From contig CAJMNR010000020.1 in NCBI GenBank assembly GCA_905214875.1, positions 1 to 64,000 of the forward strand: a DNA stretch of 64,000 nucleotides, in the 5' to 3' direction. The notes under the pieces were generated by a model that saw only the letters and a list, made by a program, of their open reading frames with translations, was not told the origin of the DNA and did no database searches. This stretch comes from an uncultured bacterium (lineage in GTDB: Bacteria > Bacillota > Clostridia > Lachnospirales > Lachnospiraceae). This document shows, piece after piece, positions 32,811 to 40,943 of the stretch (position 1 is its first letter; each line of letters starts with the position of its first letter). A program made the position numbers and the translations under genes.

Positions 32811-33860
32811 TTAATTTTCCTGTAGTTCTTTTTGAGCTTTGCGCTCTCCATCATAATTAGAGGAATCTCCTTCTTGAAATCCAGTCATGCTGAAGACAGA
32901 AAGGATTTCTTCCCCTTCTTTCGTATTGCCAATCTCAATCAAGCTGTCAGAAAGTGCTTTTTTAAATCCATCATCCATAAGCTTTGATTTTTTGCTGATA
33001 CTTACCGTATCATTAAAGATTTTGTCTGTTACGGCAATGACACCGGATTGTTTTTCGATGGCATCCGTTCCACCGTATTCTTTCTCCCATTTTTCAGCGT
33101 TCTTTATACGAATATGTCCATAGGAAACCATAATATCTACTTGTCCAGAAGCAAGTCTTGCAAGGGACGTAGAGTAGGAATCGGACTGTACTTTATTGGC
33201 TAGGTCATTGATCGTGTGACCATAATTCTCTTTTAAATACATGCTAGGATAAATATATCCAGAAGCACTTGCAGGACTCATAACTGCCCATTTTGCACTA
33301 TTTAAGTCTTCCCAAGTAAGCTTTTCTCCTGAATTAACTTTCTTCAATAATTCTTGGCCTTTTTTGCTTGGACCAGCAAGGAAGATGGAGCGATAATACG
33401 TAGATTCCTCATCTAACTGCTTTTCTACGGTTCCGTCATTCCAATCTTTTGCCTCTGTAGAGTCTTTATTGGTAGCGTGGCGAAGTGCAGTAAGAAGCAC
33501 ATCTGCATTGTCTTCATATAACACGTACGTCGCTCCTGAGATAAATCCTACATCCGCGCTTCCTGCACTTAGGGATTCTCCAACTGCTTCATAAGAAGTT
33601 CCAACAGACATGGTAATCTTATCGACCTCATATCCATGGTCTTTTAATTTGCTCTTTAATAGTTCTTCTAACGGCTTAGTCGCTGTTGTAATACTGTCTG
33701 CATCTGCATAAGGGGAAAATGCGATTTTAAGTTCACTGATCTTCGTTGTTCCATCTTCGTTCTTTGTTACCTTCTTTTCTGTGGAACATCCAAAAAGCAT
33801 GGTACTTCCCATTAGCATTGCAGCTCCTACGGCTATCATTTTTTTAATTCTTTTGTTCAT
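32811..33860 (-). CDS. phnD: Phosphonate/phosphate-type substrate-binding lipoprotein
   Basis: 349 residues. The signal peptide ends in lipobox MLFGC. The PhnD family pattern includes the N-terminal LKIAFSPYADADS, SAGSADVGFISGATYVL and the Ser-rich SPASASGYIYPS ligand loop. It binds a phosphorus compound (phosphonate, phosphite or similar) outside the membrane for PhnCE. The ATG at 33860 follows AAAGGAG. A structured leader of about 237 bases precedes it (see 33860-34132), which is unusual for this family and suggests RNA-level control. Confidence 0.9.
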   Translation of the reverse strand: MNKRIKKMIAVGAAMLMGSTMLFGCSTEKKVTKNEDGTTKISELKIAFSPYADADSITTATKPLEELLKSKLKDHGYEVDKITMSVGTSYEAVGESLSAGSADVGFISGATYVLYEDNADVLLTALRHATNKDSTEAKDWNDGTVEKQLDEESTYYRSIFLAGPSKKGQELLKKVNSGEKLTWEDLNSAKWAVMSPASASGYIYPSMYLKENYGHTINDLANKVQSDSYSTSLARLASGQVDIMVSYGHIRIKNAEKWEKEYGGTDAIEKQSGVIAVTDKIFNDTVSISKKSKLMDDGFKKALSDSLIEIGNTKEGEEILSVFSMTGFQEGDSSNYDGERKAQKELQEN

Positions 33861-34097
33861 AATAAGCTCCTTTCGATAAGAAAAGGTATGCAAGACCATG
33901 CATACCTTTTTTCGTCATAATTGGAGTATAATAGCGATAAAATGGGTATGAATGTCTCACATATCTTTTTTTCTCAGTCGGTCGATACTTCATTGCATCC
34001 TCTCAATCCGAAACACGGACTCCCATCGCTATGTTATGTAGATTCAATTTTCTCGGGCGCTCCCCCGCTAAAATCGGCGAATTACGAAAGATTCACG
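33861..34097 (-). ncRNA. Structured 5' leader of phnDCE, candidate riboswitch/attenuator
   Basis: A ~237-base transcribed leader that codes for nothing. It has a closing helix TAGCGAT (34025-34031) with ATCGCTA (33932-33938) around a ~86-base domain containing hairpin TCCG/CGGA. A terminator-like hairpin (33881-33910) lies just before the phnD RBS. CATACCC at 33944-33950 can pair with the GGTATG of that hairpin, giving an antiterminator. The class is not one I can assign; GGGAGTCC...TTGAGAG recalls part of the thi-box, but the complete thiamin-pyrophosphate motif set is absent. Confidence 0.55.
33881..33910. terminator. Perfect hairpin in the phnD leader (attenuator-like)
   Basis: 12-base arms AAAAGGTATGCA and TGCATACCTTTT with a 6-base loop, ending 21 bases before the phnD ATG region. 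The minus-strand T-run is short (TTTTCTTAT). Confidence 0.7.
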
Positions 34098-34103
34098 AAA
34101 CAT

Positions 34104-34132
34104 AGTGTAGTAAAGAATGGAAAGTTTGTCAA
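34104..34132 (-). promoter_or_regulatory. Promoter of the phnDCE leader
   Basis: Minus-strand TTGACA (34127-34132), 17-bp spacer, TACACT (34104-34109). A second -10-like TATACT at 33925-33930 sits inside the leader and has no good -35. Confidence 0.8.
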
Positions 34133-34214
34133 GTCACTGCTTTCTTTTTTAGAAAGCCTTTTCACGAAACGAAACAAGACAGAAACCAAATGCAATTGAT
34201 TTCTGTCTTCATGG

Positions 34215-34370
34215 TTATTTATCAATATCCGGAATGTCGCCATCTCCATATTCTGAATTCCAATCATAATCTAGATTGATCTTATCTTTTTCAGAAGCAT
34301 CCTTCTGACTGTTTCTCATATTTGTTGTTTTCATGGTTGTTTTGTTTTTTGACTCGTTTTTGTTTTTCAT
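34215..34370 (-). CDS. Small hydrophilic protein (51 aa)
   Basis: 51 residues, starting MKNKNESKNKTT, Lys/Asn-rich at the N-terminus and acidic at the C-terminus (DYDWNSEYGDGDIPD). AAGGAG is 6 bases before the ATG at 34370. It has no hydrophobic segment. Composition and size fit minor small spore or stress proteins of clostridia, but no family is recognised. A hairpin (GACAGAAA/TTTCTGTC) follows its stop. Confidence 0.55.
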   Translation of the reverse strand: MKNKNESKNKTTMKTTNMRNSQKDASEKDKINLDYDWNSEYGDGDIPDIDK

Positions 34371-34440
34371 AATGACTCCTTTTTTACTACTCGTAGTTTC
34401 CTTACTAGGGTATACGATTTGTAAAAAATGATTCAGTATT

Positions 34441-35598
34441 TTACACAATTCTTGTCATTGGAAGGTCATTATTTACGCCATTGGACATTAAAATCTGGTG
34501 AACATCGATAATGCCATTATTAAATGTTGCAGCGCAGGCAGATAAGTAGACTTCCCACATACGACAGAACTCTTCGCCCTGTAGTTCTACTGCTTCACTT
34601 CGGTGGGTTAAGAAATTCTTCCTCCAACATAATAAAGTACGATTATAGTGACGGCGAAGGCTTTCTACATCCAAGGTATATAGTTTTTTATCTCCCATGA
34701 TATTAATAATTTCACGTAGGCTTGGAATGACTCCACCTGGAAAGATATATTTCTTAATCCATGCATCCCCGGGGAATTCCTGCAATGCGCTTATGTAGTG
34801 TAATAAGAAAAGTCCTTTCGGTTTTAGGACTGCTTTGGCACAATCTAAAAATAACTCATAATTGCCACGGCCAACATGCTCCATCATGCCGACGCTGACA
34901 ATGCGGTCAAATTGTAATCCGAGGTTTGGTAAGTCACGGTAATCCATTAATTTGACATCTAAAACATCGGTAAGTCCTTCTTTCTCGATATCTTCTTTGA
35001 ACTTTTTATATTGTTCCTTGCTTAATGTGATTCCCGTACCCTTAACATGATATTTTTTAGCAGCACGCTTTAATAAGAATCCCCATCCACATCCAATGTC
35101 TAACAAGGTCATGCCTTCGGTAAGGTAAAGCTTATCTAGAATATGATCCACTTTATTGACTTGTGCTTCGTACAAAGTATCTGTTTCCTTTTTGAAATAC
35201 CCACAAGAATAGCTCATAGTAGGGTCTAACCACAAGGAATAAAAATCATTTCCGATATCATAGTGGCTTGTGACTTCTTTTTCCTGATTCTTTTTAGATT
35301 TTGAGCTAAACATCAACTTCTTTAATTTCGATTTATTCGTACTAAACTTGCCCATTTCTCCCATAAATTGATTTAGTACTTCATATAAGTCATGATCGAC
35401 TTCAAGGTCTCCGCGCATATACGCTTCTCCCAGTGCTAATGATGTGCTTGTAAGTAATTCCTCTTTGGGAATATCTTTATGTAATGTAACTGTAAATTTG
35501 GGGTCAGATTTACCAATCTTGATTGTTTCGCCATCTTGAGAAAGGTTAAATGAGACCGGGATAATATTCCCTAGATATTCTGCAATAAAATGATTCAT
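34441..35598 (-). CDS. cfa: Cyclopropane-fatty-acyl-phospholipid synthase
   Basis: 385 residues. The SAM-binding motif is LLDIGCGWGFLL, followed by the Cfa family features SVGMMEHVG and FLLHYIS. It adds a methylene bridge to unsaturated acyl chains of membrane phospholipids, using SAM, usually in stationary phase or under acid stress. It has RBS GGGAGG and its own promoter (35639-35668). Confidence 0.93.
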   Translation of the reverse strand: MNHFIAEYLGNIIPVSFNLSQDGETIKIGKSDPKFTVTLHKDIPKEELLTSTSLALGEAYMRGDLEVDHDLYEVLNQFMGEMGKFSTNKSKLKKLMFSSKSKKNQEKEVTSHYDIGNDFYSLWLDPTMSYSCGYFKKETDTLYEAQVNKVDHILDKLYLTEGMTLLDIGCGWGFLLKRAAKKYHVKGTGITLSKEQYKKFKEDIEKEGLTDVLDVKLMDYRDLPNLGLQFDRIVSVGMMEHVGRGNYELFLDCAKAVLKPKGLFLLHYISALQEFPGDAWIKKYIFPGGVIPSLREIINIMGDKKLYTLDVESLRRHYNRTLLCWRKNFLTHRSEAVELQGEEFCRMWEVYLSACAATFNNGIIDVHQILMSNGVNNDLPMTRIV

Positions 35599-35638
35599 TT
35601 TTTACAAACCTCCCATCTTTTTACATTTATTAGTAATA

Positions 35639-35668
35639 GTTATACTCCTTTTTTCTTTCTATTGTCAA
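35639..35668 (-). promoter_or_regulatory. Promoter of cfa
   Basis: Minus-strand TTGACA (35663-35668), 18-bp spacer, TATAAC (35639-35644). Confidence 0.7.
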
Positions 35669-35724
35669 GTTTGGAGAGGCTGTGGCAGTGTTCGGGGCTT
35701 GAGATATTTTCCTAAAAAGCAGTC

Positions 35725-35751
35725 AGAGCAATACACTACTGTGCATTGCTC
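35725..35751 (-). terminator. Hairpin after the PAP2 gene
   Basis: Arms GAGCAATACAC and GTGCATTGCTC with a short loop; the downstream T-run on the minus strand is weak (CTTTTT after 7 bases). Confidence 0.5.
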
Positions 35752-35768
35752 CTTTCATAAACTACTTC

Positions 35769-36323
35769 TTAAATTGTATAACGAAGAACTTTCTTGCAAA
35801 ATAGGTTTGACACCCAGCTTGCTAGAATTCCTAATAGGGTTCCACTTATGATTCCACCGAGTATGTCTGTTGGGTAGTGTACTCCTACGTATAATCGGGA
35901 GAATGCGATAAGGGATGCTAGGATTAGCCCTGGAATACTGTATTTTTTAGGTAGACCGCGATACATTGCAACTGCTGCTGCAAAGGAACTTGCCGTATGT
36001 CCAGATGGGAATGAGAACTCTCCTTGAATTCCAATAACAGAAGTCAACCCGTCTATGACTGTATAAGGTCTTGGGCGAGCTACTAAGTTCTTAATGATTC
36101 CGTTATTTACTATTAATGAGAATAATAATCCAAGCAACATTGCAAATCCAACATTTCTTGTCTTTCTCGGAATAACTAATACTAAGGCAATCATTAACCA
36201 GATTGAGCCTTTATCCCCTAAGTGTGTAATAAACGTTATAATCGGCGTTAAAACATCATTTCGTACTGATTCCTGCAGCCATAATAAAATGTTCTGATCT
36301 AGATTCAACAAAAATTCTAACAT
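35769..36323 (-). CDS. PAP2-family phosphatase
   Basis: 184 residues, six membrane helices and the three acid phosphatase motifs: KNLVARPRP, PSGHTASSFA and SRLYVGVHYPTD. It belongs to the BcrC/UppP2-like or PgpB-like lipid phosphatases; undecaprenyl pyrophosphate or phosphatidate are the likely substrates. It stands alone. Confidence 0.9.
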   Translation of the reverse strand: MLEFLLNLDQNILLWLQESVRNDVLTPIITFITHLGDKGSIWLMIALVLVIPRKTRNVGFAMLLGLLFSLIVNNGIIKNLVARPRPYTVIDGLTSVIGIQGEFSFPSGHTASSFAAAVAMYRGLPKKYSIPGLILASLIAFSRLYVGVHYPTDILGGIISGTLLGILASWVSNLFCKKVLRYTI

Positions 36324-36419
36324 AGTAAGTACTCCATTTCCAAAGCTAAGTATTATTGATATCTTCTCATTATACTTATTTAATAGTCATTCGTCTATCT
36401 CTATACATATATTCTTACA

Positions 36420-37316
36420 TTAAGCATCTAATGCACCGAGTAAAACGATACCGATTACACAGATAAAGATCATAGCATAATGTTTCACTGATAATTTTTC
36501 TTTTAAGAAAATACGACTCCAAACGACTGACATTACGCAGTAAGAAGAAATCACAGGGGCTGCCGCAATGGCATTTGCACTGATGGCAAAGATGTATGCA
36601 AACTGTCCTACTGTTTCAAAGAGCGCACCAATGAATTTCGGCCCTTCTGATGGAAGCGTTAGCTTTTCTTTTTTAATCACAACGACATAGATAAATGCTA
36701 AGATTCCTACTGCTAAAAATGTAAGCTCATATGCTACATTTGCAGTGTTTTCATTAAGCGTTTCAAGTACGATGCTGTCTGCTACCGTTCCAACCGCGTC
36801 AATCAAGCAATAAAAGATTGGAAATAAGATTGCAATCAAGCTTTTGGAATACTTTACATTTGCCTCTTGTTGTCTCTTCTCTCTAAGTTCCTCGTCTTCT
36901 CTCATTTCAACGATGCCAAGTCCAATAACACCAACACAAACAATTACTACTGCAAGTGTCATATAGCGATTCATTGTCTGTCCAAGGAATAGGAAACAGA
37001 AAATGGATGCTAGTGCACCAGAAGAATTACAAATTGGAGAAGAAATGGAAAGTTCAATATAACGTAATCCAACATATCCAATTGTCATAGATAAAATATA
37101 AAGACATGAGACTGGTAAGTACGTAAGGAAGTCTTGAAATGTAATGCTTACTCCTCCAACAAAAATCTCATATAAGGCATGAAGCCCCATGACAAGGCCA
37201 ACTGCCATAACCATTTTATAATGGCTGTGCGTATCATTCGGTTTTGAACCGATTTTGCTAAATAAGTCAGAGCCGCTCCAACATAGTAGAGCTGCTAATG
37301 CTAACCAAAACCACAT
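36420..37316 (-). CDS. EamA-like (DMT family) membrane transporter
   Basis: 298 residues with ten membrane helices in two EamA halves; the second half ends VWSRIFLKEKLSVKHYAMI, the usual C-terminal repeat. Probably exports or imports a metabolite. The central loop (about 150-170) is charged (MREDEELREKRQQE). The start at 37316 (MWFWLALA) follows AAAGG-TTAGG; an in-frame TTG nine codons earlier overlaps that site. Confidence 0.85.
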   Translation of the reverse strand: MWFWLALAALLCWSGSDLFSKIGSKPNDTHSHYKMVMAVGLVMGLHALYEIFVGGVSITFQDFLTYLPVSCLYILSMTIGYVGLRYIELSISSPICNSSGALASIFCFLFLGQTMNRYMTLAVVIVCVGVIGLGIVEMREDEELREKRQQEANVKYSKSLIAILFPIFYCLIDAVGTVADSIVLETLNENTANVAYELTFLAVGILAFIYVVVIKKEKLTLPSEGPKFIGALFETVGQFAYIFAISANAIAAAPVISSYCVMSVVWSRIFLKEKLSVKHYAMIFICVIGIVLLGALDA

Positions 37317-37460
37317 AAAAAAACCTAACCTTTCTAACGGCAATTTACCGCGCTCCCATTTTATACTAGAAAAATGGAAAAATCAAAGTAATTTTGCTTC
37401 TTTCGACAGGTAATATGTGGATGCGACATCTTCCTTTCAGGTTAGTTTGCAATTTTCACC

Positions 37461-37868
37461 CTAATCTTCATCATATTCATCTTCGTCAAAATCTTCAAAA
37501 TCCCAACACTCACCATCAAGAGTCAACTTATCACGATAATCCTCACAAGGACATGCAAGATCTTCATCATAATTGCAGCAATTCGCGCAGACATTCGCAA
37601 CGACGTTTTCTAATTTGTCCATATACTCGCTTTCGCTGTAAATATTGACTTCAGCTTCTGTCACAGAATCAATTCTAGATGGATTGATATAATATTGCTG
37701 AATTTCATCCTCTAAAAAGTTTGGATAAACACAATTTTCTTCTTTCAACCTCTTGATTGGAACTAAGCGTCCCATATGTGTATTCGCATATGTAACAAAT
37801 TCCTCAAGTGTAGATATACTATCTGGATATAAAAAATAATCACAATCGTTAATTAATAATACTTTCAT
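37461..37868 (-). CDS. Acidic Cys-containing protein of unknown function (135 aa)
   Basis: 135 residues. The N-terminal part is globular (MKVLLINDCDYF). A cluster of cysteines in the last third (CANCC, CPCEDY, GECWDF) is followed by a strongly acidic tail ending DFDEDEYDED. No signal peptide or membrane helix is present. The cysteines could bind metal. RBS GGAGG lies upstream. No family recognised. Confidence 0.65.
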   Translation of the reverse strand: MKVLLINDCDYFLYPDSISTLEEFVTYANTHMGRLVPIKRLKEENCVYPNFLEDEIQQYYINPSRIDSVTEAEVNIYSESEYMDKLENVVANVCANCCNYDEDLACPCEDYRDKLTLDGECWDFEDFDEDEYDED

Positions 37869-37914
37869 AGAAGCCTCCTCTAAACGTCTTATTGTAAGAA
37901 GTATACCAAATCCT

Positions 37915-38667
37915 TTACGATAAGTCAGTACTAATTTTCAAGCCCAGATCTAAATATGCTTCATACGAGGATTGTTCAACATTTCCCATACTTCTAGGGT
38001 CCCATTCGGTGCCATCAAGAGTATCTTCTGCGTAGAGATATTGATAGGCCTTTACCCCGCGGTATCTTGCAACTGCCATAATTGCAGCACATTCCATTTC
38101 CACACAGATACACCCTTCTTTTCTCCGCTCCACTACTTTGTTTTTTGTCTCACGGTAAAAGGCATCGGTTGTCCATGTTCTTCCTAGCACATAAGGAATT
38201 CCATTCTTTTGAAAGATTGTCTCTAACGTATCTACAGTTGTCACATCGATATATTCGGATGGCGCTACGTAATGATAGCTCATGCCTTCTTCTCGATATG
38301 CCTTTGTCGGAAGGATAAAATGTCCGACAGCGATTTTCTTATCAAGCGTTCCACAGGAACCAAAGTATAAAAAGCTTGTCCCTCCTTTGGCTATCAGTTC
38401 TTCCATCAGACCACACGTTGCCGGTGCACCGATTGGTGTCTGATAAACGGCAATGTCCACACCATCCACCGTTACTTTATAAATAGGAATTGGATAGCCT
38501 GCAAAAAGCGTGGTGATTACTTCGGTCTTATAGTTTTTTAGTAATGCTTCGATAATTGCCGACTGGAACACGCCAATCACATGGCTTGGAAACCCCTCCT
38601 GCTTTTTAATTATTTTACTTGGAGTAAGAATTTCCTCGCTTTGATCAAATGCTTCAAGTATCCCCAT
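37915..38667 (-). CDS. Nucleoside phosphorylase (uridine phosphorylase-like)
   Basis: 250 residues of the PNP/UDP family: LYFGSCGTL phosphate-binding segment, VEMECAAIMAVA with the ribose-contacting Met-Glu pair and the acid Asp in AEDTLDG. It splits a nucleoside with phosphate to give base and ribose-1-phosphate. Its start overlaps the stop of the SRPBCC gene by 14 bases, so they are coupled. Confidence 0.85.
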   Translation of the reverse strand: MGILEAFDQSEEILTPSKIIKKQEGFPSHVIGVFQSAIIEALLKNYKTEVITTLFAGYPIPIYKVTVDGVDIAVYQTPIGAPATCGLMEELIAKGGTSFLYFGSCGTLDKKIAVGHFILPTKAYREEGMSYHYVAPSEYIDVTTVDTLETIFQKNGIPYVLGRTWTTDAFYRETKNKVVERRKEGCICVEMECAAIMAVARYRGVKAYQYLYAEDTLDGTEWDPRSMGNVEQSSYEAYLDLGLKISTDLS

Positions 38668-39085
38668 ACCATTCCTCCCTTTTTGTTTTCTCTTTGACTG
38701 CTTTCTTTAAATCTTCCACATACTTGTCTTGCTGACGATTTAAATAATATGGTGCAAAATGTCTCTTAAGCCATCCTTTTATGCTTACAGTTTCAATAAA
38801 TTCAATATCGGTTTCCCCGTCCGTTTCCTCAAATGTCCCAATCCATTTCCCTGTCATAGTATTGTTATGTATCTTAAATTCATATCGTGTGTAAGGAATC
38901 CTGTTCGTAATCGTAAATAAGGTTGGGTATCCCTTCTTTGTATATTCGATAAAGGACACTCCACCATCGACTAGGTCGATCTTCTTTAAATCGCTTCTCC
39001 AGCCATACTCCTTATTATTGGTTACAATATTAAATAGTGTCTTGGCACTGCAGTTAAAATGTGCTTTTTTCGTTGCAGTTATCAT
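38654..39085 (-). CDS. SRPBCC/START-like domain protein
   Basis: 143 residues with the lipid- or ligand-binding SRPBCC fold: FNCSAKTLFNIVTNNKEYGWRSDL at the start, then the repeated strand pattern with VSFIEYTKKG and GTFEETDGETDIEF. It would bind a small hydrophobic molecule. It has RBS AAAGGAG and overlaps the phosphorylase gene downstream; the PARG gene ends 29 bases upstream on the same strand, so all three are probably one operon. Confidence 0.75.
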   Translation of the reverse strand: MITATKKAHFNCSAKTLFNIVTNNKEYGWRSDLKKIDLVDGGVSFIEYTKKGYPTLFTITNRIPYTRYEFKIHNNTMTGKWIGTFEETDGETDIEFIETVSIKGWLKRHFAPYYLNRQQDKYVEDLKKAVKEKTKREEWYGDT

Positions 39086-39113
39086 ACTCTATTTCTCCTT
39101 TGCCCATCCTTTT

Positions 39114-39965
39114 CTAGAATGCATATTGCGTTGAAAATACTTCTAAAAACGAATGGTAGTTATATTTTGTATATGTTGTATCGAGCACGGCAAATTCTAT
39201 CGTATCAAAGTAGTCCTTAAATCCATCTTCAAACAGCAGCTGCTTAAAGTAGCCGGCAACTTTTCTTGCATCATGGCCGAATGCTCCGCATCCCCAAGCT
39301 CCAAGTACAAGGTGTTTGTAACCGAATTCAATGGCTACTGTAAAGAAATTACGTATGCGGTGCTTCATCATCAAATCAATATCTTCTTGTGTCTCGTCCG
39401 CTGCACGTCCAAATAAATTCGGTGCAGGAATCGTCAGTACCGATGTAACAAAGGACTTATCTAATAGTTCATTATTACTGTCTCGAAATACCTCGACATT
39501 TTTAGAAAGTAACATGTAGTCCGAATCAAAGGGCAATCGTTTCTTGTCATTAAAGGAATACATTTCTTGTGCCTTCTTGGAACTGATGGAGGCATATAGA
39601 GTACTTTGCCTGCATAGGCATTCTTCCTGGGCGACGCTTCCCGTAAGGTATCCTCCGCCTGCATGTGTGGCGTTGGCAAAATTCATAACGAGAACATTTC
39701 GTTTATCCTTCTTATATAAGTTGTAAGCTGCCTTCAATGTATCACAGTTCGTTACATTGATTAATAGCCTGGAATTGTGGTCAATATGGACCTCCTTATA
39801 CATGTCTTTAATCTGTTCGATCCGTTCTGGCGAGAAGACTTCGACTTCCAACATTTCCTCATGTGATAATTTAAACGGAATTTCTTTCCCCGCTTTGATG
39901 TAATGACCGGCGAGCATATATTCCATATTCTCCTTTGCAATTGCGACATTCTCCATACGTGACAT
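39114..39965 (-). CDS. PARG-type macrodomain protein (TIGR02452 family)
   Basis: 283 residues. The signature GGGYLTGSVAQEE fits the PARG catalytic pattern GGG-X6-8-QEE, the Glu being the catalytic base that cleaves poly- or mono-ADP-ribose. NVLVMNFANATHAGGG and LVLGAWGCGAFGH are macrodomain loops. It should remove ADP-ribose from proteins or nucleic acids or salvage ADP-ribose. The ATG at 39965 follows GGGAGG. Upstream of SRPBCC and phosphorylase genes on one transcript. Confidence 0.85.
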   Translation of the reverse strand: MSRMENVAIAKENMEYMLAGHYIKAGKEIPFKLSHEEMLEVEVFSPERIEQIKDMYKEVHIDHNSRLLINVTNCDTLKAAYNLYKKDKRNVLVMNFANATHAGGGYLTGSVAQEECLCRQSTLYASISSKKAQEMYSFNDKKRLPFDSDYMLLSKNVEVFRDSNNELLDKSFVTSVLTIPAPNLFGRAADETQEDIDLMMKHRIRNFFTVAIEFGYKHLVLGAWGCGAFGHDARKVAGYFKQLLFEDGFKDYFDTIEFAVLDTTYTKYNYHSFLEVFSTQYAF

Positions 39966-40083
39966 ACTTCTACCTCCCATACGGTTTTACTTTCTGTTCT
40001 CATTATAAACCAAACAGAATGTCGAAAGTTGTTAAAATCGTGTCAATTTGGATATGAATTGCACCTTTGTCCGTGTAACTTAA

Positions 40084-40127
40084 AAAAGACCATCTTCAAG
40101 AAACGAATTCATTGAAAATGGTCTTTT
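40084..40127 (-). terminator. Terminator after the 44-aa protein gene
   Basis: AAAAGACCAT...TTCA/TTGAA...ATGGTCTTTT imperfect long stem; T-run on the minus strand. Confidence 0.8.
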
Positions 40128-40147
40128 CCAAACGGGTAATCTAAGGA

Positions 40148-40282
40148 TTACACATCGTTATGTTTTACGGATTTATGTTTCGCATTAGGATTCTTGTTCA
40201 TATTCTCCTTTGTAATCGGAGTTTGTCCATTACATTTTTCCATACGAGCCTGTTTGTTATCCGGTTGGCTGTCTTTTGGCAT
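40148..40282 (-). CDS. Small hydrophilic protein (44 aa)
   Basis: 44 residues from MPKDSQPDNKQARMEK, very Lys/Asn-rich, no hydrophobic segment. The AAGGAGG site is 8 bases before the ATG. A terminator follows. Such short basic proteins between sporulation-type genes may be spore or stress micro-proteins; I cannot assign a family. Confidence 0.55.
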   Translation of the reverse strand: MPKDSQPDNKQARMEKCNGQTPITKENMNKNPNAKHKSVKHNDV

Positions 40283-40479
40283 TGATAATCCTCCTTTTTC
40301 ATTACTGTCTACCTTATTAAGGTGGTTGAAAAAGAAAAAATTATGAAGAAATATGATGGAAAGCAAATTTTTTCTGGAACGTATCCTTATAATCTCATTT
40401 GAATTCGTCCCTTATCGTGATGCTGCTTCTACAAGTACATCGATATATTCATTGAGATGATTCTGCCTACAAGTTTATT

Positions 40480-40521
40480 ATCAAAGAAAGAGAGGCTTAA
40501 AAAAACCTCTCTTTCTTTGAT
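40480..40521 (-). terminator. Strong terminator after the 60-aa protein gene
   Basis: 16-base perfect arms ATCAAAGAAAGAGAGG and CCTCTCTTTCTTTGAT around a 10-base A-rich loop. Confidence 0.75.
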
Positions 40522-40570
40522 CGATAGAAAATATCTTCGATTCTTTGTTGTCGATAAGTTACGGATGAAA

Positions 40571-40753
40571 TTAGGATTTCAAACTAAAATTGTCTGAATG
40601 ACTGGAAATAAAATCGTCTTTCACCCTATTGGGTGCATGATCAAATTCTATCTTGTTTGCTGCCTTTCCATAGCTATTCATTGCTGGTACACGTTCTCCA
40701 GGAGCATAATAAGCATTTTTGATTGGTGGCTTCTTAGTTCCTATTCGTGACAT
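40571..40753 (-). CDS. Small spore-type protein (60 aa), APNxxxDDxxSSHxD family
   Basis: 60 residues from MSRIGTKKPP. The C-terminus APNRVKDDFISSHSDN matches APNWARDDYKSSHVDK of the protein at 48324, so the two are paralogues. The start follows AAGGAGG. The promoter has a CATACTA -10 box, the sigma-G/F type, rather than TATAAT. It is very hydrophilic. A small spore protein made in the forespore is the best guess. Confidence 0.6.
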   Translation of the reverse strand: MSRIGTKKPPIKNAYYAPGERVPAMNSYGKAANKIEFDHAPNRVKDDFISSHSDNFSLKS

Positions 40754-40768
40754 ACCATTCGCCTCCTT

Positions 40769-40818
40769 ATCTACATGATCTAGTATGTGTAGCCAAGAAA
40801 GCAATCTATCATGTAGAT
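40769..40818. repeat. 11-bp inverted repeat around the spore-type promoter
   Basis: ATCTACATGAT (40769-40779) and ATCATGTAGAT (40808-40818) face each other across 28 bases that include the -10 box and most of the spacer. Confidence 0.65.
40781..40811 (-). promoter_or_regulatory. Candidate sigma-G/F promoter
   Basis: Minus-strand TGATAG (40806-40811), 18-bp spacer, CATACTA (40781-40787). The -10 equals the sigma-G consensus CATAMTA. Confidence 0.5.
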
Positions 40819-40943
40819 TAAGGAAGCGAGATATGTATTCCTAACTATTACATTTTAAAAAATCAGTTATTTGTGATTTCGATAGTTTACCAAGCTCTTC
40901 GGGCATTAATTGGAGCGTATTGTATTGATGCCATATTTGAACG

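Noticed and set aside
33925..33930. Alternative phnD promoter using TATACT
   Set aside because: No -35 box at 16-18 bp; the promoter at 34104-34132 is far better. It may be coincidental in AT-rich DNA.
33940..34097. TPP (thi-box) riboswitch before phnD
   Set aside because: GGGAGTCC...TTGAGAG and TAGCGATGGGAG resemble parts of it, but the order and the paired helices of the consensus, including the ACCUGAUC segment, are missing.
40380..40480. Possible C-terminal gene remnant (RQNHLNEYIDVLVEAASR)
   Set aside because: Only about 20 residues, no start and no homologue I can name; chance cannot be excluded.
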